Positions 1 to 9,625 of a DNA stretch of 46,856 bases are shown here, one piece after another. Numbering within the stretch: the stretch's first letter is position 1; each line of letters starts with the position of its first letter. Where the stretch lies: assembly GCA_030550025.1 (NCBI GenBank), contig JAUQQC010000016.1, forward strand, positions 1-46,856, written 5' to 3'. The notes beneath the pieces were generated by a model. The model was given only the letters and a program-made list of their open reading frames with translations, did no database searches and was not told where the DNA came from. A program made the position numbers and the translations under genes. The stretch is from Acidobacteriota bacterium. GTDB taxonomy: Bacteria > Acidobacteriota > Blastocatellia > HR10.

Positions 1-147
1 CTCGCCATCGAAGATGGCGCAAGAGTAGTCGCGCCGCTCTTTGATGTTCGGCGAAAAGGCCGTGCGCCGCAGCGTGACGCCCATCTCTTCAGCGATCGAG
101 GTGAAGAGCGATTTGAAGATCTCCAGCCTGATCGGATCGAAAGCCAT
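1..147 (-). CDS. hyuB: Hydantoinase B / oxoprolinase subunit, N-terminal part only
   Basis: The first 49 codons of a gene that runs off the left edge. The protein starts [20 protein letters not shown] and continues through [20 protein letters not shown], the characteristic N-terminus of the HyuB/hydantoinase B family, the partner of HyuA in ATP-dependent opening of hydantoin or 5-oxoproline rings. The ATG at 147 has a GGGAGGA ribosome binding site seven bases upstream. It follows the hyuA stop by only two bases, so the two are one translational unit. The substrate cannot be told from this fragment. Confidence 0.88.
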   Translation of the reverse strand, partial: MAFDPIRLEIFKSLFTSIAEEMGVTLRRTAFSPNIKERRDYSCAIFDGE

Positions 148-149
148 CC

Positions 150-2165
150 TCAATCCTCCCGTGAGAGGATCACGTTCCCATATTCGTCCACGTCGGCTCG
201 CCATCCCGGTGGGACGATCGTCGTCGCGCTGTACTCCAGGAGGACAGCCGGCCCGATGATCGCCGCGCCTGGGGCGAGCGCCTCGCGCCAGTAAAACGGC
301 GTCTCTCGCGCGATCGGAGCATCCCCCTCGCGGAAGTAGACGAAGCGACGCGTCAAAGGTTCGGTCGGCGTCGGGCGACGTGCTTTCGGGCGGAAGATCG
401 GTTTCTCCGTGATTCCGCAGGCCTTGACGCGTACGGTGACCAGTTCGACGCGTCGCGCGGGGTCGGCGTAGCCGTAGCGGCGCTCATGCGCGCGATGGAA
501 GTCCGCAACGAAGTCGCGCGTCAGTGGCAGGGAGAGCTCGAACGCTTGTCCGGCGTATCGGACGTCTACAAAGCGCAAGAGATGGATGCGCTCGAGCGGA
601 AATCCTTCGGCCCGAAGATCGGCGCGCGCTCTCTCTTCCAAACGCGCGAACACGGCCTCCACGCGTTCCGGCGTGATCTCCTCGTGCGCGAGCATGACCG
701 TTTGCGAATAGTCCTTCACCACATCCGAAAGCAGGACGCCGAGCGCCGAGAGCAACCCGGGATGCGGCGGCACCAGAACGCGCGGGATCGAAAGCATCTC
801 GGCGAGATCACAGGCATGTAACCCACCAGCCCCCCCGAAGGCGATGAGGGTGAAATCGCGCGGATCGTATCCGCGTTCGATGGAGATGACCTTGATCGCG
901 CGCGCCATGTTGGCATTGGCGACATCGAGGATGCCCAGGGCGATCTCGATCTCGGACATCGGACGTGGGAAGCGGCGGCGAAAGGCTTGGAAGTATTCGA
1001 ACGTGCGCGCGGGATCAAGGGGCATCGCGCCGCCGAGAAACCGATCGGGATCAAGTCGTCCAAGTAGCAGATGCGCATCGGTGACGGTGACCTCCTCGCC
1101 CCGCCCGTAGCAGACCGGACCCGGATCTGCTCCTGCGCTCTCTGGGCCGACGCGCAGCGCTCCGCCTTCATCCACGTGCGCGATAGATCCGCCTCCGGCG
1201 CCGACCGTGTGGATGTCGATCACTGGGATGCCGAGGGGGAGCTCGGCGATGCGGGCTTCGTGAGTCGTCTGAATCGCACCATCCACGAGGCTGACGTCGG
1301 TCGAAGTCCCCCCCATGTCGAAGGTGATGATCTTCGAGAGCCCAATGGGCTGGGCGATGGCAAAGGCGCCCACGACGCCTCCGGCAGGACCGGAGAGCAC
1401 CGTGCGTACCGGTTGCTGCGTAGCCGCACGCGCCGAGATCGAACCTCCGTTCGATTGCATGATGCGGAGCGAGGGGGAGCCAGAGGAACGCACTTCGCCC
1501 AGGTGAGCCAGCCCTTCTTCCAAGCGCGAGATGTAGCGGCTCATGATCGGCGCCAAATAGGCGTTGATGACCGTCGTCGAAGTCCGCTCATATTCGCGAA
1601 ATTCCGGCAGGATCTCGTGCGAGAGCGAGATCGGCACGCCGAGATCGGCCAACAGCTTGGCCGTCTCCCGTTCGTGCGTCGGCTCGAGGAAGGCGAAGAG
1701 ATAGCAGACGGCAATGGACTCCACGCCCAACTCTGCGAGCCGCGCGCGCAGCTCGCGCACGTGCTCTCGATCGAGCGGGACGAGCACTTCTCCCGAAGAC
1801 GTCACCCGTTCGCGCACGCCAAAGCGAAGCGACCGAGGGACGAGCGGCCTCGGACGCGACGCCGCCAGCTGATAGAGTCTCGGCCGATTCTGCCGGCCAA
1901 TCTCCAAAACGTCCTCGAACCCCTCGGTCGTGAGCAAAGCTGTGCGCGCCCCCTTGCGTTCGAGCAGCGCATTCGTTCCGACCGTCGTCCCGTGCACCAA
2001 CTCGAACGCCGAATCCTTCTCGCCAAGCAGTTGCCGCACCCCCGCGAGCACAGCCTGTTCGGGATGCTTCGGCGTCGAAGGCACCTTCAGCGTCACCAGC
2101 GCGCCATCGCGCACGAGGATGAAATCCGTGAACGTCCCCCCTGTATCCACGCCGATCCGCAGCAT
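150..2165 (-). CDS. hyuA: Hydantoinase A / N-methylhydantoinase (ATP-hydrolysing) subunit
   Basis: About 671 residues, the normal length of HyuA. The N-terminus [16 protein letters not shown] carries the DTGGTFTD phosphate-binding signature of this actin/ASKHA-fold family. Later motifs include [27 protein letters not shown] and a central [11 protein letters not shown]. An in-frame ATG lies 33 bases upstream, but the ATG at 2165 is preceded directly by GGAGGAGAGG and begins with the conserved [10 protein letters not shown], so it is preferred. The subunit works with HyuB in ATP-driven hydrolysis of cyclic amides (hydantoins, N-methylhydantoin or 5-oxoproline); the real substrate is not visible. 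The position downstream of exported peptidases suggests amino-acid or peptide-derivative catabolism (inference). Confidence 0.9.
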   Translation of the reverse strand: MLRIGVDTGGTFTDFILVRDGALVTLKVPSTPKHPEQAVLAGVRQLLGEKDSAFELVHGTTVGTNALLERKGARTALLTTEGFEDVLEIGRQNRPRLYQLAASRPRPLVPRSLRFGVRERVTSSGEVLVPLDREHVRELRARLAELGVESIAVCYLFAFLEPTHERETAKLLADLGVPISLSHEILPEFREYERTSTTVINAYLAPIMSRYISRLEEGLAHLGEVRSSGSPSLRIMQSNGGSISARAATQQPVRTVLSGPAGGVVGAFAIAQPIGLSKIITFDMGGTSTDVSLVDGAIQTTHEARIAELPLGIPVIDIHTVGAGGGSIAHVDEGGALRVGPESAGADPGPVCYGRGEEVTVTDAHLLLGRLDPDRFLGGAMPLDPARTFEYFQAFRRRFPRPMSEIEIALGILDVANANMARAIKVISIERGYDPRDFTLIAFGGAGGLHACDLAEMLSIPRVLVPPHPGLLSALGVLLSDVVKDYSQTVMLAHEEITPERVEAVFARLEERARADLRAEGFPLERIHLLRFVDVRYAGQAFELSLPLTRDFVADFHRAHERRYGYADPARRVELVTVRVKACGITEKPIFRPKARRPTPTEPLTRRFVYFREGDAPIARETPFYWREALAPGAAIIGPAVLLEYSATTIVPPGWRADVDEYGNVILSRED

Positions 2166-2249
2166 CCTCTCCTCCGAATTCGATCCGAAAGGTCGCACGA
2201 GCTGGCGTCCGCGCCTCCGCTCCGTCCGCGTTCCGGAGGATTCGCGCCG

Positions 2250-5200
2250 TCATCGGGTGGAGCGTTCTGCGTCGCGCGCCTCCGTCTTGGGCGGGAGCAC
2301 CGGGCGCTTGCGGCTCACGGCGAGCCGAACCCCGTTGGCCGTCTCCTCCTCGCTCCGTTTCACTTCGTACTGGGATTCGTAGAGGAACCGCACGTGAGCG
2401 AGATCGAAAAGTAATCCCGCCGTCGCTACCAGCTCGAGCCATTCCCCGCGCGCCGTCTCGTCCGGAGCCTCCGTCCCGCTCTCGAAGACGGTCACGCCGG
2501 GGTAACGCCCCATGAAGCTCGGCGCATTCGGACTCGGACGCACTCCCTTGATGGCCGTGTAAATCCGCACGCCTTTGTGGAGGTCTTCCTTGAAGGTCTT
2601 CGGATCCCACTGCACGCCGTACTTCCGATAACGAGCGTACATCCGCTGGTTCAGTTCGCGAAGGCGCGCGTCACTGTTGATCGCCTCGGCGATGCGATCG
2701 CGAAGGGCGAAAGCCACCTCTTTGTGCTTCGGGTATCGGGGATCCTGAACGTAGGAGAATCCGGGGATGAACCAGCCACGCGGCGCCCACCAGGCTCGTC
2801 CACGCTCGGGCACGCGCGAGCGGACCCATCCGGCGTATTCCCCAAACAGCTGCACCCATTCATGGGAGGGGTAGCCATGCGGGTTCAAAAAGATGTCCGG
2901 TAGCCATGTGCGCCAGATCTCGCGCCTCACCTTCGCCTCCGGATACATGGGGTCGCGCTCCCATTGACCGACGGTTACGTCCACGCCCAGCGCTCCCCAA
3001 TACCCAGCATGAAGCATAAAGTGCGGGGTGATCTTTTGCAACTCATGCGCCAATGCCGCCCCATCCGGATTCGTGATCGGATGCAGCACGAGGTTCACGC
3101 GCTTCAGGTACTTCTTGTATTCCGGATCGGTCGCCAGCAATTCGGCGAGGCGAAGGATATGACTCGTGCTGGAGACCTCGTTGGCATGTTGTCGGCCGGA
3201 GATGAAGAGCGTCGGCTTGAAGGTCGTCGCCTTCGCATGCGACCAGAGTTTCGCCTCTATCGGCGACATGACATCCATCGCCCAGATGTCGCGCCCGAGA
3301 TACGATCGGCCGACCCAATACGCCGTGATCTCCGGAAACGTGCTGAGTTTCGCGACGATCTCCTCGCACTCCTCGGGACTGATCGGTTCGTCCCACTGCA
3401 CGATCCGCTCGCCCGCATACCGATACCCTCGCGCTCGTGCTTCGAGATCCTTGACGGGGAAGGTCGAGCCCGGGTTCGGCACGTCCTCACACGTCGTCTT
3501 CTCCGGGGAGATGAGGCGAACCCGAATGCGATCAAGCTGCGGATACGCGAGCGTGGCCGTGAAGAGCCCTGCCCGATGGAATCGTCGCAACAGATCGAGC
3601 ATGGCACGCGCTTGTTCGGCTGAGAGGATCGTCCGATCCACGACCTCTTCGGGGGCCCGTTTGACCAGTTCTTCGCGCTCATCTCGTTCCGTATCGGTGC
3701 GAAGCGCGAGATCCAAGCGCCGCACGCCCTCATGCCCGGCCTCCACGATCGCCGCCACGACGCGCGGATCTTCGACAGCCACCTTCGCGATATCAAGCGA
3801 GCGCTTGTTCGTCTCCCCTTTCCCCCGCTCCGTCCATTCCAGGACGACGCGTGGAGAGCCCGCCGCCTTCCCCGTGAGGACGATGCGCGCGCGTCCGTTC
3901 TCTCCATGGCGGGGGGGAGAGAGGATCGGGATGATTCGTCCCGGATAGAGGAGGCGTTCGCCGACGAACTTCAACCCGATGAGATCGAGGAAGGCAAGGG
4001 TGCCGAAGTAGAGGTCCTCGTGCACAGCCTCAAGCGAGGAGATCTGCTCCTGATCGATCCCCAACGGATAATCCGGCTCGCTCAACGTCAGCTCCACCTT
4101 CAATTCGCCGAAATAAGGCGCGTGCTCGGGCTTGGGCTGACCGTCGTAGAGGTCCATGATATAGGCGAACAGGTGCGGTAATAGTTTCGTCTGATAGAGG
4201 TCCCAAAATCTCTCCGGATCCGTGACGATCCGCTCATCCGCCACGCGCCTCCCATCCACGTCCGCTGTGATCCATCCGGTCGTCACGCGAACCGATTCGT
4301 AATCGGGGAACTGGCGGAAGAGCGGTTGGATCACGAATTTCGGATCGAAATCACCCTGAAAGAGGATCCGCCCTGCTCGATCGAGGACTTCGAGGTGATA
4401 GATCGGAGACTTCGAGGAGGCCGCCTTCTCGAAGACGATCGCCTCCACGGGGAGGCCCAACTCTCGCGCGAGCACTTCGTCTATGGGATAGAGCTCTTGC
4501 AGCCACCGGATCGGGGAGAAGATGGTCTGCCACCGCAACTCCGGCTTCTCCTTCTCTCGCTCCAGTGGGGCGAAGCGAATCAGGATCTTCGCGATCTCCT
4601 GCCGCTTCTCCCGAATCGCTGGGAGCACGACATCCACGATCCAGCTGAAGCCCTGCTTGTAGGCGGAGAGCACGCGGACGACGATCTTCTCCTCGGCAGC
4701 GCCTCGCTTGCGCAGCTCCGCGCGAATGGCGTGTTCCAGCTCGCGTCGGATGTGCGGGGCTTCGCTCACTCGCACCTCGATCTCCACACGCGAACCCTTC
4801 TTCACGCGAGGCAGGACGCGGGCGCGCAACACGTTCCAGACGTCGTGGACTTCCCAAGGGATCTCCCACGATTCCTCCAGAACGGGTGTGGTGTGAGCGA
4901 GATCAATGTTCTTGACCGTGATGTGCGTGCGCTCGGCCTTGAGTTTGGGACGAAGATACTCTTCCGCGAAGTGGGCGAACCCAGCATCGGCCCCCTCCAC
5001 GAAGATACTCGCCGTGACCGATTCGATCTCCTTCCCCGCCAGTTCTGAGGCGATGAGGCGATCCAGCTTATAGAGCGCCGTGGCTGCTTGTCCGGCACTC
5101 GAGCGCGCGGCGAAGAACCGCCGCGCTTCGTCTTCAATCATGCCGAGGCTCAGCCGACCTTTCTTGGGTTCCCACAGATACGGCACGCGAGCCGCCAGAT

Positions 5201-6500
5201 AGCGCGCGGCCTCTCGCGTCCCCCTCTCATCCGAACCCACGACGACGACGGCCGGAGAGTCCTCAAACGCCTCGTGGACGATCTCGACCAATCCCTGATT
5301 CGGCCCCAGCTCGGCGAGATTCGCGAGCTTCCCTTTTTCAACGAGCGCGCGCACCAGGCGATTCTCCCTCCCAATGAGAATCGGATTCATTTCGCTCTTT
5401 TCATCTTTGATCTCCTCGGCCGATTTGGCGAGGGGCAATCTCACGCCCGTAGATTCTAGGCCGAGACGAGCGGCGATCTCCGCGGCCCACGCGGCATCTC
5501 GGTCCGGTCCGACGATGATCGTCGTATCCACCCGATTCGGAAGGAGTTCGGTTGGCGAGCCCTTCAGAAGTCCATCGGTGGAGTAAATGTTGGCGAGGCT
5601 CAATTCCCGAGCGGGGTCCCGACTCTCGCGCACGAGGGGAAGCGGTTCTCTTCGCGGGGGGCCACTTCTAGGGACCTCCACGCGCTGCGATGTGGCTTCC
5701 GCGTGAAGCTGAAAGATCACCCGCGCCACACCCGCGTAGTTGAGCACATCCTCGCGCTGGTTTCGCTCATGCGCCGCGGCGAGTTCCCGAAGCCGTTGGG
5801 CAGCTTGAACCAGTTCGGTCGCATTGCGGAACTGCACTGCGAGAAGCAACGAGGCGATCTCCTCTGCACCTTTTCGCACCGTGAGGGCGCGCGCAGCGAC
5901 TGGAGGACGCCCGAGGCCCTGTCGTTCGAAGAACGTCGTCGCTTCCTCTTCGACCTGCCGAAGCGTTTCCTTCCCTACGCGCCAGAGATAGGGCATGCGC
6001 GCGGCGAAGAATCGCCCAGCCTCTTGAAGGCCTTCGGCGTCGCGTCCCGCAATGACGAGCGCGTCCCGTCCCTCAAACGCAGAAGGGAGAAGGGCGATCA
6101 CACCCTCTCCGGGGCCGAGGGCCGCCAGGTCCAGACGCCCCTCGCTCGCGAGCTTGTGCACCCACCGATTTTGATTTCCGACGAGCAGCACAAAGGGAGC
6201 CTGCGGCAAAGTACTCTCGGTATCGAGGGAGAGAAGGGGAAGGTCCAAGCTCATCGTCTCGAAACCGAGACGCGCACCAATGTCCGCAAGGACCACTGCG
6301 TCAGTCGGCGTCGCTTCCCCCGAGGCGACGATCGCCAATGCGATGAAGTCAACGACGCCATCGTCGTTGCGATCCTGGAGGATATACCCCTTCGAGAATA
6401 CCTGAGCGAGACTCGACAATCGCTCCTGTCCTTGCGCCGAAGGCGCAAGGAGTATGGTGAGAAGAAGTGGGATGATCCTCGCCGGACGCTGCGCATCCAT
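2250..6500 (-). CDS. Very large exported M14-family zinc carboxypeptidase-like protein
   Basis: 1416 residues with a signal peptide (about residues 1-24). The M14 domain is C-terminal: GRQHANE gives the HxxE zinc pair (His1105, Glu1108), NPHGYPSHEW the third ligand (His1208), and TVFESGTE the catalytic Glu (Glu1340). The roughly 1000 residues before it are unusual. An aspartate-rich DRNDDGVVDF stretch (about 43-52) is followed by two related segments (about 65-192 and 323-464) that both end in AAR-x-PYLW followed by a helix. The remainder of the N-terminal part is unrecognised. The ATG at 6500 has AAGGAGGGGG upstream. Probably secreted or periplasmic, acting on peptides; specificity unknown. 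It follows the TonB receptor, but with a terminator-like hairpin between them. Confidence 0.85.
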   Translation of the reverse strand: MDAQRPARIIPLLLTILLAPSAQGQERLSSLAQVFSKGYILQDRNDDGVVDFIALAIVASGEATPTDAVVLADIGARLGFETMSLDLPLLSLDTESTLPQAPFVLLVGNQNRWVHKLASEGRLDLAALGPGEGVIALLPSAFEGRDALVIAGRDAEGLQEAGRFFAARMPYLWRVGKETLRQVEEEATTFFERQGLGRPPVAARALTVRKGAEEIASLLLAVQFRNATELVQAAQRLRELAAAHERNQREDVLNYAGVARVIFQLHAEATSQRVEVPRSGPPRREPLPLVRESRDPARELSLANIYSTDGLLKGSPTELLPNRVDTTIIVGPDRDAAWAAEIAARLGLESTGVRLPLAKSAEEIKDEKSEMNPILIGRENRLVRALVEKGKLANLAELGPNQGLVEIVHEAFEDSPAVVVVGSDERGTREAARYLAARVPYLWEPKKGRLSLGMIEDEARRFFAARSSAGQAATALYKLDRLIASELAGKEIESVTASIFVEGADAGFAHFAEEYLRPKLKAERTHITVKNIDLAHTTPVLEESWEIPWEVHDVWNVLRARVLPRVKKGSRVEIEVRVSEAPHIRRELEHAIRAELRKRGAAEEKIVVRVLSAYKQGFSWIVDVVLPAIREKRQEIAKILIRFAPLEREKEKPELRWQTIFSPIRWLQELYPIDEVLARELGLPVEAIVFEKAASSKSPIYHLEVLDRAGRILFQGDFDPKFVIQPLFRQFPDYESVRVTTGWITADVDGRRVADERIVTDPERFWDLYQTKLLPHLFAYIMDLYDGQPKPEHAPYFGELKVELTLSEPDYPLGIDQEQISSLEAVHEDLYFGTLAFLDLIGLKFVGERLLYPGRIIPILSPPRHGENGRARIVLTGKAAGSPRVVLEWTERGKGETNKRSLDIAKVAVEDPRVVAAIVEAGHEGVRRLDLALRTDTERDEREELVKRAPEEVVDRTILSAEQARAMLDLLRRFHRAGLFTATLAYPQLDRIRVRLISPEKTTCEDVPNPGSTFPVKDLEARARGYRYAGERIVQWDEPISPEECEEIVAKLSTFPEITAYWVGRSYLGRDIWAMDVMSPIEAKLWSHAKATTFKPTLFISGRQHANEVSSTSHILRLAELLATDPEYKKYLKRVNLVLHPITNPDGAALAHELQKITPHFMLHAGYWGALGVDVTVGQWERDPMYPEAKVRREIWRTWLPDIFLNPHGYPSHEWVQLFGEYAGWVRSRVPERGRAWWAPRGWFIPGFSYVQDPRYPKHKEVAFALRDRIAEAINSDARLRELNQRMYARYRKYGVQWDPKTFKEDLHKGVRIYTAIKGVRPSPNAPSFMGRYPGVTVFESGTEAPDETARGEWLELVATAGLLFDLAHVRFLYESQYEVKRSEEETANGVRLAVSRKRPVLPPKTEARDAERSTR

Positions 6501-6533
6501 AGTTCCCCCTCCTTCAGGTCACACGTTTCAGAA

Positions 6534-6553
6534 CGTTAACGCATGAATTAACG
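6534..6553. promoter_or_regulatory. Inverted repeat CGTTAA-N8-TTAACG upstream of the M14 gene
   Basis: A perfect six-base inverted repeat separated by eight bases, starting 34 bases upstream of the M14 peptidase ATG. A second perfect hairpin-forming repeat, AGAGGAA-TGT-TTCCTCT, lies at 6562-6578. Both are in an AT-richer 180-bp gap, so they may be regulator sites for the peptidase gene. No clear -35/-10 pair was found, and no regulator can be assigned. Confidence 0.4.
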
Positions 6554-6642
6554 GAAGCGCCAGAGGAATGTTTCCTCTAAACTCGACCGATCCGTGCTCA
6601 CGGCGAATCCGCATGAGGATCCGATCCTGCGTCTTCGATGAA

Positions 6643-6676
6643 GGGCTCCGGGCGGTGTCCTGATCGCCCGGAGCCC
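6643..6676 (-). terminator. Hairpin terminator after the TonB-dependent receptor gene
   Basis: A perfect 12-bp stem (GGGCTCCGGGCG at 6643-6654 against CGCCCGGAGCCC at 6665-6676) with a 10-base loop, beginning eight bases past the receptor stop codon. The T-run on the minus strand is weak (TTCATCG), so termination may be partial. Confidence 0.65.
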
Positions 6677-6684
6677 TGTTCCGG

Positions 6685-9519
6685 TCAGAAGCTGAACCGC
6701 AGTGCCAGCTCCAGTTGGCGCGCATCCAGAGCTGTCGTGGGCCTCCCAAAAAGTCCGGAACGCAAATTCCCCGTCGGGGGATTGAAGTTGACTCGATTGA
6801 AGAGGTTGAAGACCTGGAAGATCGCCTCCACGCGCGCGGCCTCCCTGAGGGCGAACGCCTTCGTCAGTCGGAAATCCACATTCGCATATCCCGGGCAGAG
6901 GATATCTCGTTCGCTCACCGGGGCGAGCCGATTCGCTTGCCGATAGGCATTGAGCGCTTGAAGGTCTACGGCGCGACAGCCCATGTTCCGCGTGATCCCC
7001 AGAGGGCGATCTCCGGCCACGCCATCGCCATTGAGGTCCATCCCAGCCGTGATCTCAAATGGCAAGCTCGAACGAAGCTGCACGATCGTCCCCAGAGTGA
7101 ACCCATAAGGCAATTGCCACAGACCGCTGAGGACGAACGCATGGCGGCGATCGGTCGGGCTCGGTCCCCACTCGTCGCTCAGCCGAAATTGATCCGGCGG
7201 CAGTCCATCGTGCAAATTGTCCTTCCCTTCAGCCAACGTGTAGTGGGTCAGGAACGTGAAATTCCGACTGAAGCGCTTTTCCACCTTGAGATAGAGCGCC
7301 TTGTAGTGGGACTTCGCCGCCGTCTCCCGCCGCGTCACGCGTGCGAAGTTGGGATTGGGACGCACGCGCACCGTCGGGCCGGGGAAGTAGTTGGCATCTA
7401 TGGCCCGCCACTGCTTGAGCCCGAGATGATAAACGCCATCCACGGTGACGGCGAGATTCGGCGTCAGTTGCAGGCTGAGCCCGAGGTTGTACTGTTCGGA
7501 ATACGGATTGACGCTATCGTTGGCCAAAACGGTGATGTTCGGCGGCGCCTTGGAGACGAATTCTTCCGGACTCCTCCCTTGAAAGGGATCCGGATAGGCC
7601 GGATTGGAGATGACGATCAGCTTCTGTTGCGGCCACCAGCGCTCGGCGAAGTTCGTGAGCGTCCGAACGTTCTCGTAGTAGATCCCATATCCGCCCCGGA
7701 TCACGGCCCTGCCCTTCCGCGTCGGATCCCACGCGAAGCCAAATCGAGGTCCAAAATTGTTGTGATCTCCGCGCCCTTTAGAGGTGATATACGGCACCGG
7801 GATAGGGAACTGGATCTCGTCGATGTCCTCGTTGAAGGAACCCAATTGGACATCGTATCGTACCCCGAGGTTGAACGTGAGATACGGGATCGGCGACCAA
7901 TCGTCCTGGACGTAGGCGGAGAAGTGCGTCACGGGCTTCCGCGTGTAGGCCGGGAATTGCATGGTGAAAAGATACGGACGGGTCGTCGGGTCGTTGGGAT
8001 CATACGGCTTGTCCGTGGCGAAAGAATATGTCCCCTTCACGTTGATGAAGATGTCGGCGGCGAAGTCGATCCAGTTGTAATCCACGCCCGTCTTGATCTC
8101 GTGCTTGCCATACCGGTTCGGAATGTGGTAAGAGAAGTTGTTCACGAACTGCCATCGCTTCTCCGGTCCCATCTGCGAGTTGCAGTTGCCGGTGACCAGG
8201 CTGGGCCGCACGATGATCTGCGCGCAATCGTCGAAGCGCTTCTTGGGGAAATCGCCCGGATCGAACGAATGGCCGCGCTTCCCCGTATCGGCCGGGGAGA
8301 CGATGTACTTGGCGAAAGCGTACTGGAAGCGAAAGTCGTTCAACGCCCTCGGCGAGATCGTCCACGTCCACCCGATGACCGGGGCTCGGCGGGGAACGGC
8401 GAATCCGAAGCCCGCGCTCCGCGCGTTGATCCCTCCGGCGGTGAGAAATGGCCGATACTCATCCTCCTGCGCATATCGTGCGAAGAGCTTGTGGCTCTCA
8501 TTGAACTGGTGATCCACCCGCACGACGAACATCGTCCGCCACTGATCGCTCAAGAACGTTCCCTCTTCCTGCGGATAGAGGCCGCCGGTGAAGACGGTGA
8601 AGAAGCGGTTTTCATCCGTCCGTTCAATGGACCCGAAGAAATGGGTCTTATCCTTCGCGATCGGTCCGCCAAGGCTCCCGCCATATTGATAGCGCCGGTA
8701 GTCCGGGCGCGCCTTCTCGAAGAAGTTGCGCGCGTTGAGGAGCTTGTCGCGGAAGAAGAGGAACGCGCTCCCGTGCAGCTCATTGGTCCCGGATTTGGTG
8801 ACGGCCGTCAGAAGTCCTCCGCTGGCCAGACCATATTCGGCTTTGAACTGCATCGTGTTGACCTTGAACTCGCGGATGGCATCTTGAGGGAAGTTCTGGC
8901 GCGGCTCGCCCATTTCGGCCCACGTGTTAGTGACACCGTCGACGACGAAGCCATTCGCCCACCAGCGAGAGCCGCCGCCGATGTTGAGGTTGTTGTAGTA
9001 GAAGCCGCGAATGTTGTCCTGACTCACCCCGGGCGTCAGCAAGCCCAGATCGAGCCATCGACGCGTATTGACCGGCAGATCGCGGATCATCTGCTCGCTC
9101 ACTCCGGTCGTGACTTCGGACTTCGATGTCTCCACGATCGGCGCTTCTGCGGTGACGACGACCGTCTCTTCGATCCCCGCGACTTTGAGCGCGACGTCAA
9201 TCGTCGCCTCTTGCCGAATGGTCAGGACAATACCCCGCCGGACCTGGCGAGCGAAGCCACTCGCTTCGACCGTCAACTCGTAGGTTCCTGGGGGAAGCGC
9301 CGGGAGCCAATAATCCCCGGAATCCGACGTCCGAGCCGTTCGTCGAAGGCCCGTCTCGACATTCGTCGCCGTAACGACGGCTCCGGAGATCACCGCTCCC
9401 GTCTCATCGGTCACTTTGCCTCTCAGCGTCGCCAGCTCACCCTGAGCATGGACCGGCCCGAGGGTGAAGGCGAGCATGAGGGCGATGACGATCCATCCTC
9501 CCTGGATCCCGTTCCTCAT
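6685..9519 (-). CDS. TonB-dependent receptor with N-terminal carboxypeptidase-regulatory domain (Oar-like)
   Basis: About 944 residues. A signal peptide ending in GPVHAQG is followed by a CarboxypepD_reg/Ig-like domain (about 30-110, TLRGKVTDETGAVISGAVVT), a plug domain (about 120-220, with VVVTAEAPIVETSKSE before it) and a long beta-barrel ending LELALRFSF, the aromatic terminus of outer-membrane proteins. Start choice: an ATG at 9525 abuts AAAGGAGG with no spacing, while the ATG at 9519 has six bases of spacing and begins the signal peptide MRNGIQGG. Such receptors are abundant in Acidobacteriota and import oligopeptides or glycans. The ligand is unknown; neighbouring peptidases suggest peptides (inference). 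Confidence 0.9.
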   Translation of the reverse strand: MRNGIQGGWIVIALMLAFTLGPVHAQGELATLRGKVTDETGAVISGAVVTATNVETGLRRTARTSDSGDYWLPALPPGTYELTVEASGFARQVRRGIVLTIRQEATIDVALKVAGIEETVVVTAEAPIVETSKSEVTTGVSEQMIRDLPVNTRRWLDLGLLTPGVSQDNIRGFYYNNLNIGGGSRWWANGFVVDGVTNTWAEMGEPRQNFPQDAIREFKVNTMQFKAEYGLASGGLLTAVTKSGTNELHGSAFLFFRDKLLNARNFFEKARPDYRRYQYGGSLGGPIAKDKTHFFGSIERTDENRFFTVFTGGLYPQEEGTFLSDQWRTMFVVRVDHQFNESHKLFARYAQEDEYRPFLTAGGINARSAGFGFAVPRRAPVIGWTWTISPRALNDFRFQYAFAKYIVSPADTGKRGHSFDPGDFPKKRFDDCAQIIVRPSLVTGNCNSQMGPEKRWQFVNNFSYHIPNRYGKHEIKTGVDYNWIDFAADIFINVKGTYSFATDKPYDPNDPTTRPYLFTMQFPAYTRKPVTHFSAYVQDDWSPIPYLTFNLGVRYDVQLGSFNEDIDEIQFPIPVPYITSKGRGDHNNFGPRFGFAWDPTRKGRAVIRGGYGIYYENVRTLTNFAERWWPQQKLIVISNPAYPDPFQGRSPEEFVSKAPPNITVLANDSVNPYSEQYNLGLSLQLTPNLAVTVDGVYHLGLKQWRAIDANYFPGPTVRVRPNPNFARVTRRETAAKSHYKALYLKVEKRFSRNFTFLTHYTLAEGKDNLHDGLPPDQFRLSDEWGPSPTDRRHAFVLSGLWQLPYGFTLGTIVQLRSSLPFEITAGMDLNGDGVAGDRPLGITRNMGCRAVDLQALNAYRQANRLAPVSERDILCPGYANVDFRLTKAFALREAARVEAIFQVFNLFNRVNFNPPTGNLRSGLFGRPTTALDARQLELALRFSF

Positions 9520-9568
9520 GGCCATCCTCCTTTCGCTCGATCTTCTCCCTCGCCCTTGTTGTATCCAC

Positions 9569-9580
9569 ATTGTATACAAT
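9569..9580. promoter_or_regulatory. GntR-like operator ATTGTATACAAT at the receptor transcription start
   Basis: A perfect 12-bp palindrome with a GTATAC core, matching the GT-N-AC pattern known for GntR-family operators. A further half-site (GTTGTATCC) lies next to it at about 9558-9566. It sits just downstream of the proposed -10, so a bound repressor would block initiation. The nearest candidate binder is the FCD-type GntR protein encoded at 12935-13603 (inference). Confidence 0.6.
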
Positions 9581-9587
9581 CGGCCCC

Positions 9588-9616
9588 TATTTTATGAGAT
9601 TCGGTCACATTGTCAA
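9588..9616 (-). promoter_or_regulatory. Putative sigma-70 promoter of the TonB-dependent receptor gene
   Basis: On the minus strand a perfect TTGACA (9611-9616) is followed after 17 bases by AAAATA (9588-9593), a weak -10. Expected initiation is near 9581, inside or beside the ATTGTATACAAT palindrome. The leader to the ATG at 9519 would be about 60 bases. Confidence 0.5.
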
Positions 9617-9625
9617 TGGGGATTT

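Noticed and set aside
6715-9597. A 960-codon open frame on the plus strand opposite the TonB receptor gene
   Set aside because: It mirrors the receptor gene, lacks any recognisable domain and ribosome binding site, and is explained by high GC content. Similar antisense frames at 1071-2414, 18473-20536 and 33569-35305 were rejected for the same reason.
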